Shown here in pieces: positions 1 to 11,849 of a DNA stretch of 64,000 bases. The DNA is from Gari tellinella (Eukaryota > Mollusca > Bivalvia > Cardiida > Psammobiidae): contig OV277869.1 of the NCBI GenBank assembly GCA_922989275.2, positions 22,392,189 to 22,456,188 on the forward strand. Reading direction: 5' to 3'. The number at the start of each line of letters is the position of its first letter. Within the stretch, counting starts at the first letter, position 1. A program made the position numbers and the translations under genes. The notes under the pieces are model-generated. The model saw only the letters and a list, made by a program, of their open reading frames with translations. It was not told the DNA's origin and searched no databases.

Positions 1-1440
1 GAACCCGTTGTCGGTCGTTCATATCGCATAACCAGTATCTATAACTTGGTCTAAACTGTTTGCAATGCACGGATACCGTTTTTCACCATGCGCATTAATC
101 AGCGAAGAAAAAAGGTATCTGTGCTAAAAACTTATTCCCATTTCCGAAGAGCCGGAGCCAGACTAGAGGCAGAGAGTTTCTGTTTACCAGTCTGATCAAT
201 CATAACATTGCATTTTTCTACAATTTATTGCATTTCGTTTACGTTTCATCGGTAAATACTGATATCTTCCCCCACAGTTTCTATCAGTTTTGTTCAGATT
301 TGATAATACTTTTATGGCTGGATATTGCAGTGAATTATCTCTTTGTTTTGTTCTGGTAGATTTCATTTAAGATGGTATTATAAACTGCGGATCTAACTGT
401 GATGCAGTGTTGGTCCATACTGCAGAACGTTTCATATGAAATAGCAAACAGCACAGACCCTGGCGAGACACAACGTAACGCAGCGTCCCATCAGGGTATT
501 CACTGTTTGCAAATGCCCTCTTTATATACCCTAGACTTAAATGGGTTAATAACCTTATGGTGCTACGTTCGTTTGTCTTTTTAGCCTCAATATTAGCCTT
601 CTGTACTACATATGAATGTGTGATAACGATAGCAAATGGTTTGTATCCAGATGAGACGCCGTTAAACCCGGAGTCCCTTTTGCATATAAACTGATTGATT
701 CTCTAAAAAAACAGATACAGATATACTGAAAGAAAAACAAAACAAGACTACGAGTTTTGCAGATAAACAATAGTTTGCAATAAAACAAGCGGCATAAACA
801 TTTAGCCTAAATTAGAATAATTCTGAATTTGTCTTGGCTGCAGATACCGAGGTTCCATAGTGACATTTACCTACTTTTGCACGCAGTGGATTCGTCAATG
901 CTTATATATAGGATTAGTCCATTTTTATCTAAGGGGTGTCTGGTTTAAATTTTCATTTTCGTTTTGTTTTATATTGAAATTCCTATCAGCAAACAGTGTA
1001 GACTTATATTATGCAGCGTCTGATCGGAGTCTACACAGTTTACCTATGTCCCATATATGGAGTCGTTGGCACAAATAGATTTATGCTGTCGGGAACAAAG
1101 CATGTAGATCTTGGTTAACATTTCTAAGACGATTGTTTTATCTTACATTCAACCCAAGCGAAGACCTATATAGAATACTCGTCACTTGCAAACATTGAAC
1201 ATATGGAAAGGGCCTTTGTCCTATGCATACAGTGTAGACCCAAATGAGAGGACTCATTGGTCTGCAATCTTTGTCATTTTGAAGTATGTTACAGAAAACA
1301 ACCCTTAATAGGCTTTAGTGGACTAGACTTAAATGGAAAATTCTTAATTCAAATGCGTTAGTTAAAAATTTCGAGACATTATAATGTCATGCTCATCTGT
1401 AGAGGACATAATAGTATAAAAGGAGTTCAAAGTTCTAAAT
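1..1440. other. Gene-free start of window with hairpin debris
   Basis: No coding sequence is recognised. A palindrome of the shared-core type lies at 445-509 (CAAACAGCACAGACCCTGGC to the mirrored GTTTGC side). 880-1090 is a copy of a repeat also seen near 34.5, 59.2 and 60.6 kb, marked by CCCATATATGG and CAAACAGTGTAGAC. 1180-1380 is a degraded short element with TTTGTCCTATGCATACAGTG. The small open frames here read through these repeats. Confidence 0.5.
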
Positions 1441-2765
1441 CTTACCCAATCGCCCCAAAAACTAAAGAATTCTTAGGTGTTCATATATGTTACATTGTAC
1501 ATTCAAAGAAATAATTGAACTCATTTTCGATTACTTGTATATTTACTGTGTTACATAATTTGCAAATTCGTAGGTTTCTATCAATGCCTAAATGTCTCCC
1601 TTTTTTAATCATCAGTGTATGACAAGAACATCTAAAATTTGATAGTATTTTCCTAAACTTATACGGTAGATCTACACTAAGATATGTCTCGAGATTGAGC
1701 TGTGATTTGAAGTATTTATAGTGACTGGCTTTTGGTGAACTGTGTACGTCTTCTTGCCATTTCTGTTGAAAGCAGTCCATGATGAGTTGTTTGAAAATCT
1801 TAATGAAAACTTTATCATCACCAACATCATGAGATATCCACACATATTCGAACCCATACCTAAAGAGTAAATTGTTGACTGGCCCTGCCCACGGATTCCT
1901 ACCATTTTCATCTAATCTCTTTAACATGAAATAGCTCTGCTTTGGATATCTATTGTCTTCCATGTGAATTAATTTGAGCCAATATTTTATACAATTTGTC
2001 ATATATGTTACACAAAGAGGCAGCCTACCACATTCCCCTAATGCAAAAGCATTTGCAGATTTTGTTGCCATAAATGCAATATTGCTTGCAGATCTTAATT
2101 TGCACATTTTCTATTGTATCGATGCAGTTAAATCCCCCAAAGGTCTGACCCATAACATAAAATTGGTTTAACCATAGCATCAAATATTTTAAAATGTTTT
2201 AGGATCAATATGCCAAAATTACCTTTTGAATCTGAAAATGCATGCATACGCTTTAAATCCTTGCTGAGACAAAGCTTTGTTATCAAACTAGTTTTGGTGT
2301 AAAAAACATGCCTAAATATTTATATAAAGGTACAACTTCAACAAGTTCATTATTAAAATACCACTTTTCAGTCATTTTAACTATAACCCCATTTCGAAAC
2401 ACCATAATTTTAGTTTTACTCAAGTTAAGATGCATATCTACTGACTTACAAAGCTCTTCAATATGATTTATTTGACGCTGTAAGCGCAGAATAGTATCAG
2501 CAAAGCAAGAAACGCCATCAGCAAACAATAAGTGCCAATAAGTCATCAATATCATTTGAAACAAAAATGCCACGATCACATTTCTCATGAGGAAAAGTTA
2601 CTAAATCATTGATAAACATAGAAAATATTATCGGACTGCACTCGCAGCCTTGTTTCGTTCCAATATTGCAGCTGAAAACTGTGTTAATTTGTCATTTACT
2701 TTCACACACGCTTTTAATTTACTATACATTGATTTTATAGTGTACATTGATTATTACGAGCGAAG
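1440..2765 (-). pseudogene. Decayed LINE reverse transcriptase fragment (jockey-like)
   Basis: Three overlapping minus-strand frames reconstruct the 3' half of a non-LTR retrotransposon reverse transcriptase. GTKQGC-type and SPIIFSMFINDL sequence (near 2600-2680) is motif B. A degenerate catalytic box FADGV sits near 2500 where FADD is expected, followed by LNLSKTKIMVF and YKYLG (motifs D/E). KPILCYGSDLWG is readable at about 2140-2200. A C-terminal region at 1490-2107 carries a Cys-rich CKLCN...IENEF patch like that of the LINE at 50.8-52.3 kb. Frameshifts and the mutated active site show it is dead. It is 5'-truncated. The clade name is tentative. Confidence 0.8.
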
Positions 2766-3790
2766 GCGTTCCATAGTTTCTAAGAGTTATTCACAAACAT
2801 GTTTTGGGTCATGATAAGACGCCGCATATCAGGATCAAAACTGTTTGCCACTCATGTTAATACTTCTTAAGTCAAAATACTTCTGAATATATCATTTGAA
2901 ATTGAGAATTAAAGCAGACGACAATTGCATTACAACACTTCAATGTTTGCAGTGACCAAAGGTCATTAACATCTGGCGACGAGATTCGGTTACAAACTGT
3001 GATTGAAAGATAAAGTTGTCAATAGATGAATGAAAAAGAATGCGTCTATACGTCAGTGAAAGTTACCTTTAATCACGCCTGCTTTGAATGTGTCTTTGGC
3101 AAAACCCTTTCATTGTTCTTTTCAATGTAACTAAACTAAAAAAACAGTTTTAAACAGTTTTGTTATTGATTGACTCTGTGTCCGATCTTGATTCAAACTT
3201 TTTTGCATATACATGCAATATTGTAATACGCGATCATCAAATTGAATACCAATTGTGATCTTTAATACGGATTGTTGCATAATGACGGATAGCAATAATA
3301 CAGAAAGCTACTCCAAACGGAGCTTTCTGTATCATTCTCATGCATTAAGCAATAACCTGTCATTAGAGGTATTCATGTTACCAAATTAGTGGTCGCTTAA
3401 TGCAATACTGACTGTTACGTGCAAGTCGCTCTGTACGGGATAAAGATTTCTAATCAATGACGAAGTTTTGATTGATAAAGGGACTCCACCTCCTTGCAAA
3501 TATCGTCTATATAAACAGGCCGTAGAACAGTTAATTATGGAACCATTGCATCAAAAAGAAAGCCACTGATTTCCTCTTTGGAAACATTAAGATATAGAGA
3601 GCTATAATAGGACCGAAATCTAAATGTCTATTTTCGGCATAAAATTTGATGAGATTGATCAATGAAATCAGTCGGTCTGTATTAGCGGTAACTTTTCGAC
3701 TGCTGCAATATCGCCTGCTTCACAGTTGCCGTCTGCTATTAATTTATTTTTTTAAATGTAATTTTAAGTCATTTTGACCTGTGTCAAGAG
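2765..3790. other. Gene-free stretch with two hairpin remnants
   Basis: 2790-2960 resembles the C3 short elements (AGGATCAAAACTGTTTGCCA, then GCAGACGACAATTG). A compact perfect hairpin ATACAGAAAGCT / AGCTTTCTGTAT lies at 3298-3335. Nothing else is recognised. Confidence 0.4.
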
Positions 3791-3793
3791 GGT

Positions 3794-3858
3794 CAAACAG
3801 ATTGGGTGCAGATCAGGCGCCGCGTAACGCGGCGCCTGATCTGGATCCAAACCTGTTT
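3794..3858. repeat. Palindrome, shared-core type
   Basis: CAAACAGATTGGGTGCAGAT, then the GC-rich apex GGCGCCGCGTAACGCGGCGCC, then the mirrored side. The flanking frame at 3793-4053 merely reads through it. Confidence 0.75.
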
Positions 3859-4059
3859 AAAAGTCCAGTAGGGTAGCGACTTGAAGACGAAGGGTAGACA
3901 AATAGACGATATAATAGACATTCTTTGATATAATAAATAAAATCTGTCCAAGTTATGGACTTTAACATTTTTGCTCAAGGGAGATAACAGAAGCATTCCA
4001 AGTTCGGATGCCGAATAACTCGGCCGAGTGGCTCGGCGTATAAGCTCCATCAAAACTGA

Positions 4060-4600
4060 TATTCGGATCGATGTTTCACAAGATAATGGGCTGTTAAATC
4101 TAAAATTTAAAATAAAATATATTACAGACGACAGTTTTCAAGCAGACAGTTTAATGACAGTAAAGGGACTAATCCTAAATTCCTTGTAAGTTCGACATGA
4201 CATATTTGAGAAATCAAACCCTGCTGGCCCTTATGTTTACGGCATTTTATGATCATGTGGCACGCAGTGCCAAGGTCAGCTATTGTGATCGTCCTGTATC
4301 CGTCGTTTTTCGTCGGTTTTTTTTGTTGCTTTTTTTGTTGTTGTTTTTTTCTCTTTTTTACGATTTTTGTTTAGTTCTTTTAGTCGGGTGTTGTTTTTGG
4401 TTGTTTATGCTCAATATACAGCTGAAACGTTTCAAACGATTACGTAAGATATTGAAAAAGGATGTCTTACAAAAACTAACCTAAAAATCAACAACAATAT
4501 TAGGCGACAGGGTTGCGGCACGTGGCTCGACTTTAAGAAGAGTTGAGCTAAAACCTGATAATGAAATAGCAAGTAAGCAAAACTTATTACTCACAAAACA
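4060..4600. other. Gene-free stretch, T-rich tract
   Basis: A long T/G-poor tract (about 4308-4385) of TTTTTTGTTG type is present. No other recognisable content was found. Confidence 0.4.
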
Positions 4601-4603
4601 AAT

Positions 4604-4683
4604 TGCGGTCGACGGGACTCGAACCTCTGATCTCATGTTTCGCAGTACTAAGAGTGCGTAAGCATTAACCATTCGGCCGTGAA
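4604..4683 (-). repeat. tRNA-like sequence, probable SINE head
   Basis: Read on the minus strand it has an A-box-like GGCCGAATGGTTAATG and a canonical B box GGTTCGAGTCC (4615-4625), spaced as in a class II tRNA (Leu/Ser-like). Acceptor arms do not pair well and no CCA is present, so I call it a tRNA-derived SINE or dead tRNA copy rather than a working gene. Confidence 0.5.
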
Positions 4684-5161
4684 ATTACTACGGCAAGAGC
4701 AGTTTGTACTGTAAATGTGATGATTAAGTACCTTTTTTGGTGCAAATAAATAGAAATTAGCTAAACTAGGTTTGGTTTAAAAGGTCTATGTATCAGACTC
4801 CATCTCCAACAAGTCATTTATGTTTCGTAATTTATGTCAATTTACAATTGAGTGTGTTGCTAGGGTCGATAAGAATTGTGGTGATGTGGTATATAATTAT
4901 GTTGTACAGCTAAAGCCATAAAAACAAAAACAGTCAAGACGAGACGCCATGGGATTCGATATTTGATCATGATTCAAAGCGTTTGGCATTCCTGTTAATA
5001 TTTTACTAAATATCTATTGTGGAAATAAAGATAATCCAAAATGGAATTAATATAGTATATAATTGTTAGATTGCTCTTCTTTCTTTTAAAAGACCCGTAG
5101 GGGTAGACATATTACATGTAGAAAAGAACAATTTGATAACTTTATATACATTGTATATTAT

Positions 5162-5895
5162 AGGAATAAACAACATATTTTTGACGTTCATGACGGTATG
5201 ACTACATTAGCTTCGCAGGGGGTAAATTACGTAAACGCCCGAAGGGCGTTTTCGTTAAATTTACCCCCCGAAGATAATGTAGTCATACCGTCATGAGCGG
5301 CAAAGAGATGTTGTTTATTCCTTATATTTATATTTATAGTTTCTGTCTTGTCAATTTAATGTGTTTATTTGCCAGATTTGTGTTTCTGTATAAGAATTTA
5401 TCATATACCGGTCAAAGAGGTTTGATAGATGTAATGTCGATGTAATAGCCATTCCAGTTTCTAAATATGGTGAGAAAGTAGTCCCAACTACATGTACTGT
5501 AGCTGTATTAAAAATTAAGGATTATTTCCAGTAAACTTTCTCTCTGTGAATGGAAAAGACTTACAAGGCAAACAAATAACAGTGCAACTTGAAAATCTAT
5601 TGCCAAAGCACATTCTAAAAATACAGGTCGCGGTTGTTTTCTTAACCCATTTACACACATAGCAACGCGATGGCAACGACCTATGGGTCTGTATCACTCC
5701 GCTAGTGTCATATGACCCTCGACCAATGGGAGCTTAGTGTTAAGTGCCCGATGTAGAGTATTTGAAGAAGTCCACGAATATCACGGGCGAAATCCGAACT
5801 GGCTAAAACCAGATTCGAAGTGTAGGTTCATCGAGGGATGACCTGCAAATTTTTAATAGGATTACATAACGACTTTACAGAGTGAATGTAAATAT
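5162..5895 (-). repeat. Element D copy 1, ending in a 160-bp palindrome
   Basis: This is the reverse complement of 15436-16147 and closely similar along its whole length. Landmarks are ACATTCACTCTGTAAAGTC at one end, GACCTATGGGTCTGTATCAC inside, and a long palindrome (5162-5322) bounded by AGGAATAAACAAC and GTTGTTTATTCCT. The apex is GGGCG/CGCCC rich. It encodes nothing long. The transposon class is not clear; a terminal hairpin would fit a non-autonomous Helitron, but I cannot see the diagnostic ends. Confidence 0.75.
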
Positions 5896-5899
5896 ATTG

Positions 5900-6845
5900 T
5901 CTTATTTCCCGGTGTTCAAATTATTTTTATCTTTTTAATTATTTCTCACAGTAATCCAATAACAAGAATGAAATTTCCTCGTTGGTATGTTGTAGGAATT
6001 TGTCGTGGGGGAGGGCCCTCGTATATCAACTAAACTGTAAATACAGTACTGCCTATCTTGAACGACTCTTAAACTTTGCTTCATTGTCAAAACTTAACCC
6101 CGTTTTACAGCTTAACTGATGACAAACTACTGCGGAAAGCTCTTACACGAACCTACTCTATTGTGTTTGTCTTGCATTGAGCAGCCGCCTGTATTTGATC
6201 TATTATTATGCCTGACTGGTAGGCCGCTAAAACAAGATTACATTGTACTTTCATATATTCGTTAATCAAACTCCTACCATGCTAAGCACGACCTGACTAG
6301 CCTTAATATACAGCTTGGTGAGTTGTTCGGCCTCTGATCTGGATCAAACTGTTTAACGTTCGTTAAGACCTATTCGGAGAGAGGAAAGGGCATAATATTA
6401 TATGTAATGTGATTTTGAACTCTACTGAGGATGGTATTTTTGAAGCATACGATACTATGACTGGATAAAGGTTTAAGATAAGAAATTTCAGGTCCTTTGT
6501 CAATTTGTTTAACAGTGTATATATAGTACTTAGTGTGCATTCTGCTAAGTAAGCAAATTTATCCTTTACATCACTAATGTAGGGCCTGCTTTAATATCAT
6601 CGTTTGCAAACATCACAATTAGTTGTTTCGAATTTCTGGGTTCACGAAATATCGATATGAGTTTTCAAGCTATTTGGAATCTGACAAAACGCTAACTTGC
6701 CGTTTGATCCAAACTGTTTGCAAATGCGTATTGCTTAGAACGCCAACGAGGAAACATTTGTTCCTATGATAATGCATACTGTTAAGGGGCTGATATTTGC
6801 AAGTTGGTCTACTCCGTCCTATAAGACGGTGTAGATATTTGTTTT
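5900..6845. other. Gene-free stretch
   Basis: Only half-hairpins are recognisable (GGCCTCTGATCTGGATCAAA near 6330; TTTGATCCAAACTGTTTGCA near 6700). No gene was found. Confidence 0.4.
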
Positions 6846-6847
6846 AA

Positions 6848-7060
6848 CTCTTTGAACCCTAGTCACGCATTTATTCGTCATTTTCAAACAGTGTACCTGT
6901 GAGGAATACACTTGTCCTATGCAAACAGTGTAGACCCTGACCAGATGGCTCCTTATTATATTTTGACATATATTGTGAAAATCAACTCTAAAATGTCAAA
7001 AATGGACTAGACTAAATTGAAAACTAGAATTTTCCATTTGAGGATTCAGGGAGGAAAGAG
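6848..7060. mobile_element. Short TAA-flanked MITE
   Basis: Imperfect terminal repeats CTCTTTGAACCCT and its mirror GGAGGAAAGAG are flanked by TAA on both sides. The inside carries CTTGTCCTATGCAAACAGTG and a shared-core remnant. It is related to 48103-48340. Confidence 0.5.
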
Positions 7061-7064
7061 TTAA

Positions 7065-7540
7065 ACTTCGCTACGCACACTTCAAATATGATAGACTAGA
7101 TACAAGGCATAACTTGTTTTCTCTTCTCCACACGGGCTTGAATCCTTTGTCAGAGGTCAAACGGTCTCGTTAAATTACGCCATTGTTTTGGTGAGAAGAA
7201 AACTGATGGTGTCTTTAGATATGAAAGGAAAACAAACACCGTATTTGGGAGCTTTTTACTATCCTTTCATCTTGCTTTAAACAGTCACCCGCCTTTAAGA
7301 TTGGAAAAGAAAGGGCAATCAAATGGTACATGTATTGCTTCGTGTATAACGAAAGGTCAACCGACAATTCACAGGTAATGATAAAGGTAGGTGACAGCTC
7401 GAAACAGAATAAAGGTAAAGCAGAAAGTTCCTGGAGCATTAGCGCCCAAATCATGCATTGATACATTCGGCCTCAATTTTGTCATCTGTACATGTACAGG
7501 TAGAGGTAGTGTTTGTGTCTTATTGCAAAGTGGAGGAGAA
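7065..7540. other. Gene-free stretch
   Basis: No repeat or coding sequence is recognised. The two frames starting near 7391 and 7458 have no recognisable domain and run into the next MITE. Confidence 0.4.
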
Positions 7541-7544
7541 GTTA

Positions 7545-7902
7545 CAGTACTCCCTCTCTACAACGACATCCAATGGGAGACAACAATTGTGGGCGTTGTT
7601 CGGAGGGAGTCGTAAGAGGGAGGGAACTCGACTTACATTTGCAAACAGCTTGAATCCAGATCAGACGCCGCGTAACGCGGCGTCTGATCTGGATTCAAGC
7701 TGTTTGTCACTCGTCATTAAGTTTTTTCTGTCAAAATGTCCAATATGTAACTTTGAGAAAAACAGCAGACGACAACTTCTAGCAGACGATATTAAATTAG
7801 TAAAAGCGTTAGATATTAACTGTCTTATTTAGGGAACTGCGACAAGAGTCGTTGTAAGGAGGGAGTCGTTGTTGGGAGGGCCGTTGTAGGGAGGGAGTGC
7901 TG
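7545..7902. mobile_element. Family B MITE, complete
   Basis: Terminal repeats CAGTACTCCCTCTCTACAAC and the mirrored GTTGTAGGGAGGGAGTGCTG are flanked by TA, the target of Tc1/mariner-pogo elements. The centre is a perfect palindrome of the shared core (AGATCAGACGCCGCG apex), next to AGCAGACGACAACTT. It is non-coding. Other copies are at 10401, 26961, 42145 and 61470. Confidence 0.85.
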
Positions 7903-7906
7903 TATT

Positions 7907-8095
7907 TAACTATCCCGTTTAAACGCATACGAAACGCAAACGCATTGCAATGAAATTACAGATACATAATCTGAGTGGCAAACAGTTTGGAAACTGATAC
8001 GACGTCGGATTACCCGCCGTCAGAGCTGGCTCCAAACCGTTTACGTTGGAAATAATAATTTTAGCGTAAACGCAGTTTGATGTTTCTCTGCATCA
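7907..8095. mobile_element. Family A MITE, degraded
   Basis: CCCGTTTAAACGCATACG at the left, the shared palindrome at the centre and GTTTAGCGTAAACGC-like sequence at the right identify family A. The terminal CAGTGG is lost next to the family B copy. Confidence 0.65.
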
Positions 8096-8573
8096 AGTTT
8101 CTCTTGATGATATCCTTATATCGTAAACAACGAGGTCTACCCCTCTTCCTTTGACCAACTGGCAGCACTTAGAACAGGATCTGTTTTGGAAGTTGTCTTG
8201 TGACATCCTCAGCAGATGTCCAGTCCATCGAAGATTCTTTCTGATCAGGAGGTCTTCCATGGTCGACAGTCCTGTTCTCTCCAGTATGTCCACGTTTGTC
8301 CTTCCAGGATATCCTCAGAATGGATCGAAGATGCCGCATTATAAAGGCATACGACTTCTTCTCATGGCGTCTGTATATTGTCCAGGATTCCCCTCCATAC
8401 AAGACAGTACTTATAACAACAGCTCTGTAGATCTTGCCTTTCACCTTCATTGACACATGGTGATTGTTCCAGAGTCTCTGACGCAGTCTGCCAAATGATG
8501 TACTGGCCTTAGATTTGCATGCATGTAACAAACGCTCGAAAAAGGCGCATTTTTCTTCTGATCTAGTTACCAT
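8093..8573 (-). pseudogene. RTE-like LINE reverse transcriptase, C-terminal fragment
   Basis: The minus strand encodes the region after the catalytic core of an RTE/BovB-like reverse transcriptase: FGRLRQRLWNNHHVSMKVK, then AVVISTVLYGGESWTIYRRH, then HLRSILRISWKDK. A second frame continues with ILERTGLSTMEDLLIRKNLRW and GHLLRM, so at least one frameshift separates them. No catalytic box is present in the fragment, so it cannot be active. The exact clade is uncertain. Confidence 0.8.
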
Positions 8574-8579
8574 ATCCTA

Positions 8580-9660
8580 TTTCAAACCACAGATCGTTAG
8601 CTATCAGTATTACACGTACCCTGTGCTTCTTTTGAAAGCCAGTCACGATTTTGTAGTCCATAAGAAATACAATACAGTCGTTGTATATTGAACCTTGTGC
8701 TTTCATAGATTGCTACGTCCTGTGTTTGACTCCTTCATCGCCTGACTTTCCCGTCTGCTTTAACATTCTCATCCCCAAATGTCGTCTGCATTTAATACTG
8801 AGAGGTAAGATTTGGGCACTTTGACTAAAGAAATATCGATATGATTACCAAAACATTTGGATCCTGACCAGAAGCCACGTTATTTACACCTATAAGTCAC
8901 TCATTCGTGACCTTTGCTAAAGGCTTTGGTGCTGAAAGTCTTACATCCATGCCCGCATTTGCATTGTAATTTAAGCATTTACAAACAGTTTGAATCCAGA
9001 TCAGGATCCAAGCTGTTTGCAATACATACCTATATTTCTTAAGTCATACCTAAAATCTAAATCTGAAACAAATAAAGCAGACGATGGATTGTAAGCAGGC
9101 GATATTGATGCAGAGAATGGTTAAACCCCTTCATTGCCGTAACGGCTTCAATTTTAAAAACATTGTCGTCTGCTTTTATGGTCAAATTTAAGTCTTAGGT
9201 TTTTTGACGTAAGAAATGTTGATATAAATGCCAAGTAGTTTGAATCCTGATCAGACGCCGAGATGAGCGACGTCTGCTAAGAATCCAATATGTTTGGAAA
9301 TAACAATAACTCGGGATAAGGCAGTGAAGAGGATAGCGTAATCGCAACATCGGTGGTTATACGTAAGACCTCGTGCACGCCATTGCTTTACCATGCAAAA
9401 CCCACGGTGCCGAACCGAGTCCTTCCGGTCGATAAGGACCCGAAGAATAGATATTTAATCTAAGGAAAATCGGTATCATTTGTCGGGCTAAAAGGTACAG
9501 AATGTTGTCGGTTAACCATGAAATTCCATACTATTGTGTGAGTTTACCAGATCATTGACGTTTGAAATATCAGGCTGATTGCAATCACTTTATTCCGTAA
9601 GTCTTTTAGCTAGTCAGTCATTTCTTAATCATTTGGCAAGAACAATAGTGGGGTTAATAT
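8580..9660. other. Gene-free stretch with shared-core hairpins
   Basis: Shared-core remnants lie near 8985-9035 (TTTGAATCCAGATCAGGATC) and at 9232-9297 (TTTGAATCCTGATCAGACGC). Both are next to GTCGTCTGC-type sequence near 9070 and 9170. Nothing recognisable lies between 9300 and 9660. Confidence 0.4.
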
Positions 9661-9661
9661 C

Positions 9662-9881
9662 GGGGGTTGGACATTGGAATTTCGGAAGGCTTTGATTTTG
9701 TCCTCGGCGGTGAACATTCCTCAGTTTTTTGTAAACAAGGGAAGGGTACGAAGTGGTCAATGAGAAATGCTGTGTAACGCATTTTCCTTCATAAAAATAC
9801 ATGTTCAAACAAGAGGTGTTTTAAAGAAACTACGAACCTGGGAAACCCCACTATCGCGACCCGGCATGATTAATACAGTGT
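9662..9881 (+). repeat. Direct repeat, left copy
   Basis: AATTTCGGAAGGCTTTGATT, AAATGCTGTGTAACGC and CACTATCGCGACCCGGCATG recur with point differences at 10204-10402. The two copies bracket a MITE. The small frames in both copies look alike only because the DNA is duplicated. Confidence 0.75.
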
Positions 9882-9969
9882 TTAACACATATAGCTGCTT
9901 AATTCACGATAAAGAAGAAATTGCATGTTCTGGCTTTTGCCAAAACCGATCATTGTAATTGACATTAAT

Positions 9970-10200
9970 CCATTCTTTTCTAAGATTTCCACTGGACTTC
10001 AGTTTCCAATTTAATCTAGTCAATTTTGACAATTTAGGGTTGATATTTTTCAATGTATTGCAATATGTCAAACAGTGCAGACTTTGATCAGAGGACTCCT
10101 AAAATGCCTTCTTCACTGTTTGCATAGGACAAATGTACTATTCACATGTAAACTGTTTCAAGGTATATCTGAGTCTATGATCAAAGGGTTTAAGCGTTTA
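9970..10200. mobile_element. Degraded short element between direct repeats
   Basis: It contains TGTCAAACAGTGCAGAC, GATCAGAGGACTCC and TTTGCATAGGACAAATG. These are the same landmarks as the MITE at 6848-7060, in opposite orientation. Confidence 0.5.
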
Positions 10201-10203
10201 ATT

Positions 10204-10402
10204 TCGGGAGGTGAACAATCCAATTTCGGAAGCCTTTGATTCTGTTCTTGACGGTTAATTTTGTAGACAAGGGAATGAAGTGTGGGAAATGCTATATTAT
10301 GCGTTTTCCTTCATAAACATGCATGTTCAAACAAGAAGTGTTCTGAATAAAGAAACAATATGGAAGCCCCCACTATCACGGCGACCCTTAAAGGAAGATA
10401 CA
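10204..10402 (+). repeat. Direct repeat, right copy
   Basis: This is the second copy of the 9662-9881 segment. It ends where the family B fragment begins. Confidence 0.75.
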
Positions 10403-10615
10403 GTGATCCCTCCTAACAATGGCCCTCCCAACAACGATTCCCTCCTTACAACAACACTGGATGCTCTTCCCTCAAACAAGACAATTATGTCCAACCTATT
10501 CACGACTGCAATGTTGTCTGCTTAAAATTGTCGTCTGCTGTTTTTCTCAAAGTTACATGATGGACATTTAGACAGAAACAAAACTTAATGACGAGTGACA
10601 AACAGCTTGAATCCA
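10401..10615. mobile_element. Family B MITE, truncated at the central palindrome
   Basis: CAGTGATCCCTCCTAACAAT at the left, then TTGTCGTCTGCTG, ending at CAAACAGCTTGAATCC. The right half is missing exactly at the palindrome centre. Confidence 0.75.
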
Positions 10616-10803
10616 AAACATGTATAGTAAAACGCACACATAAGCAACAGTTAGTCTGTAAATCAAACAGATACGGTACGATACGATGCCATAAATAAAA
10701 ATGTACATGGTGCCATAATTGATAAACAAACTGTATCAAAGTAATTTACTTGTATGTGGACATTAACCTAATTGAGCATAGTGTCTACTAAAGTGGACAT
10801 TGG

Positions 10804-10869
10804 CAAACAGTGTAGACCCTGATGAGACGCCGCGTTACGTGGCATCTAGTCAGGGTCTGTACTGTTTGT
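10804..10869. repeat. Palindrome, shared-core type
   Basis: CAAACAGTGTAGACCCTGAT, the apex GACGCCGCGTTACG, then the mirrored side with a few mismatches. Confidence 0.75.
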
Positions 10870-11278
10870 ATATTATATGATTTTTTTCTGTATGTTCAAA
10901 TACCACGGCGTCTTTAGATTACCCGTGTATATATACAATGAAATCTTCCAGCAAGTATACAGGGACAGTTTATTGCAATATCCTGGCATAAATGGGTCAA
11001 CACTACACTGTTTCTGTAAACCACAGATACAGGGAAAGAATATACATACTGATAGAGAAAAAACTTCAAAAATGACAAATAGAAAAATTATTTAGAGTAA
11101 ACCAGAAAGTGAACACGGCAAAGACGTCACATAAAAAACCAACGGAGACAGAACATAAAGAATTTTAATGAGACGGACGAAGCGACAGACGGACAGCGAA
11201 AAGAGATACGTACATGGAATATGCAGACATCATGCAGACAGATACAGAGAGACAGAGTCACATTGAGACAATGGCGTA
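10870..11278. other. Gene-free stretch
   Basis: No recognisable gene or repeat was found. The A-rich 11040-11270 part has no conserved coding pattern. Confidence 0.35.
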
Positions 11279-11521
11279 CAGTGGAGAACAGGTTATTGTG
11301 TCCCGTTTAAACGAAAATGCGTTCCAATAAAACATAGAAAATGTCGTTTTTTAGAAATTTCTAACAACTCGTTTTAATCTGAATGTTAAATAGTTAAGAG
11401 CCTGGTCAAACCCCGGGTAACTCGGCATCTGATCAGGCTCCAAACTGTTTGCAATGGACATAACCATAATTGTTTTAGCATACACGCGTTTGTTAGGAAA
11501 GAATATAACGTCTTCTGCACT
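11279..11521. mobile_element. Family A MITE
   Basis: TA-CAGTGGAGAACAGG at the left, GTTTAAACG next, the shared palindrome (GAGCCTGGTCA / TGATCAGGCTC) at the centre, and AACGTCTTCTGCACT at the right. Confidence 0.75.
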
Positions 11522-11595
11522 CTAATCATTACAAGTGGGGGGGGGGGGTAAAAAGTGAGAAGGTGAAAGGCAGATACTATCCCTGAAACTGTTAA

Positions 11596-11828
11596 CCCTT
11601 TCACTCTCAATGTTCTCGTGAGATTTGTACCCCTTCATCGTTTCATTGACGTCTGCTTCAATTTTGTCTGCAATGTCGTTTCAAAGTTAAAAATTAACGC
11701 AGTATGTCTGAAGATATTTCAAAACATCAAACAGTTTGATTCCTTATCAGACGCCGCGTTACGTGGCGTCCGATCAGGATCCAAACTGTTTGCAAACGCG
11801 CTTTTAAGCGTCATTGAGAGTGAAAGGG
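11596..11828. mobile_element. TAA-flanked MITE (Harbinger-like target site)
   Basis: Perfect 17-bp terminal repeats CCCTTTCACTCTCAATG / CATTGAGAGTGAAAGGG are directly flanked by TAA on both sides, the 3-bp target typical of PIF/Harbinger. The centre is a shared-core palindrome (about 11734-11796). It is non-coding. Confidence 0.8.
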
Positions 11829-11849
11829 TAAATAGAAAACTTTCAGTCT

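Noticed and set aside
4604..4683. Functional tRNA gene
   Set aside because: A and B boxes are present but acceptor and anticodon stems do not fold convincingly, so it is listed only as tRNA-like.
7458..7832. 124-codon frame with NSLNPDQTPRNAASDLDSSC
   Set aside because: It is a translation of the family B palindrome; the same peptide appears wherever the hairpin occurs (27111-27296, 42257-42484, 34443-34715). No gene.
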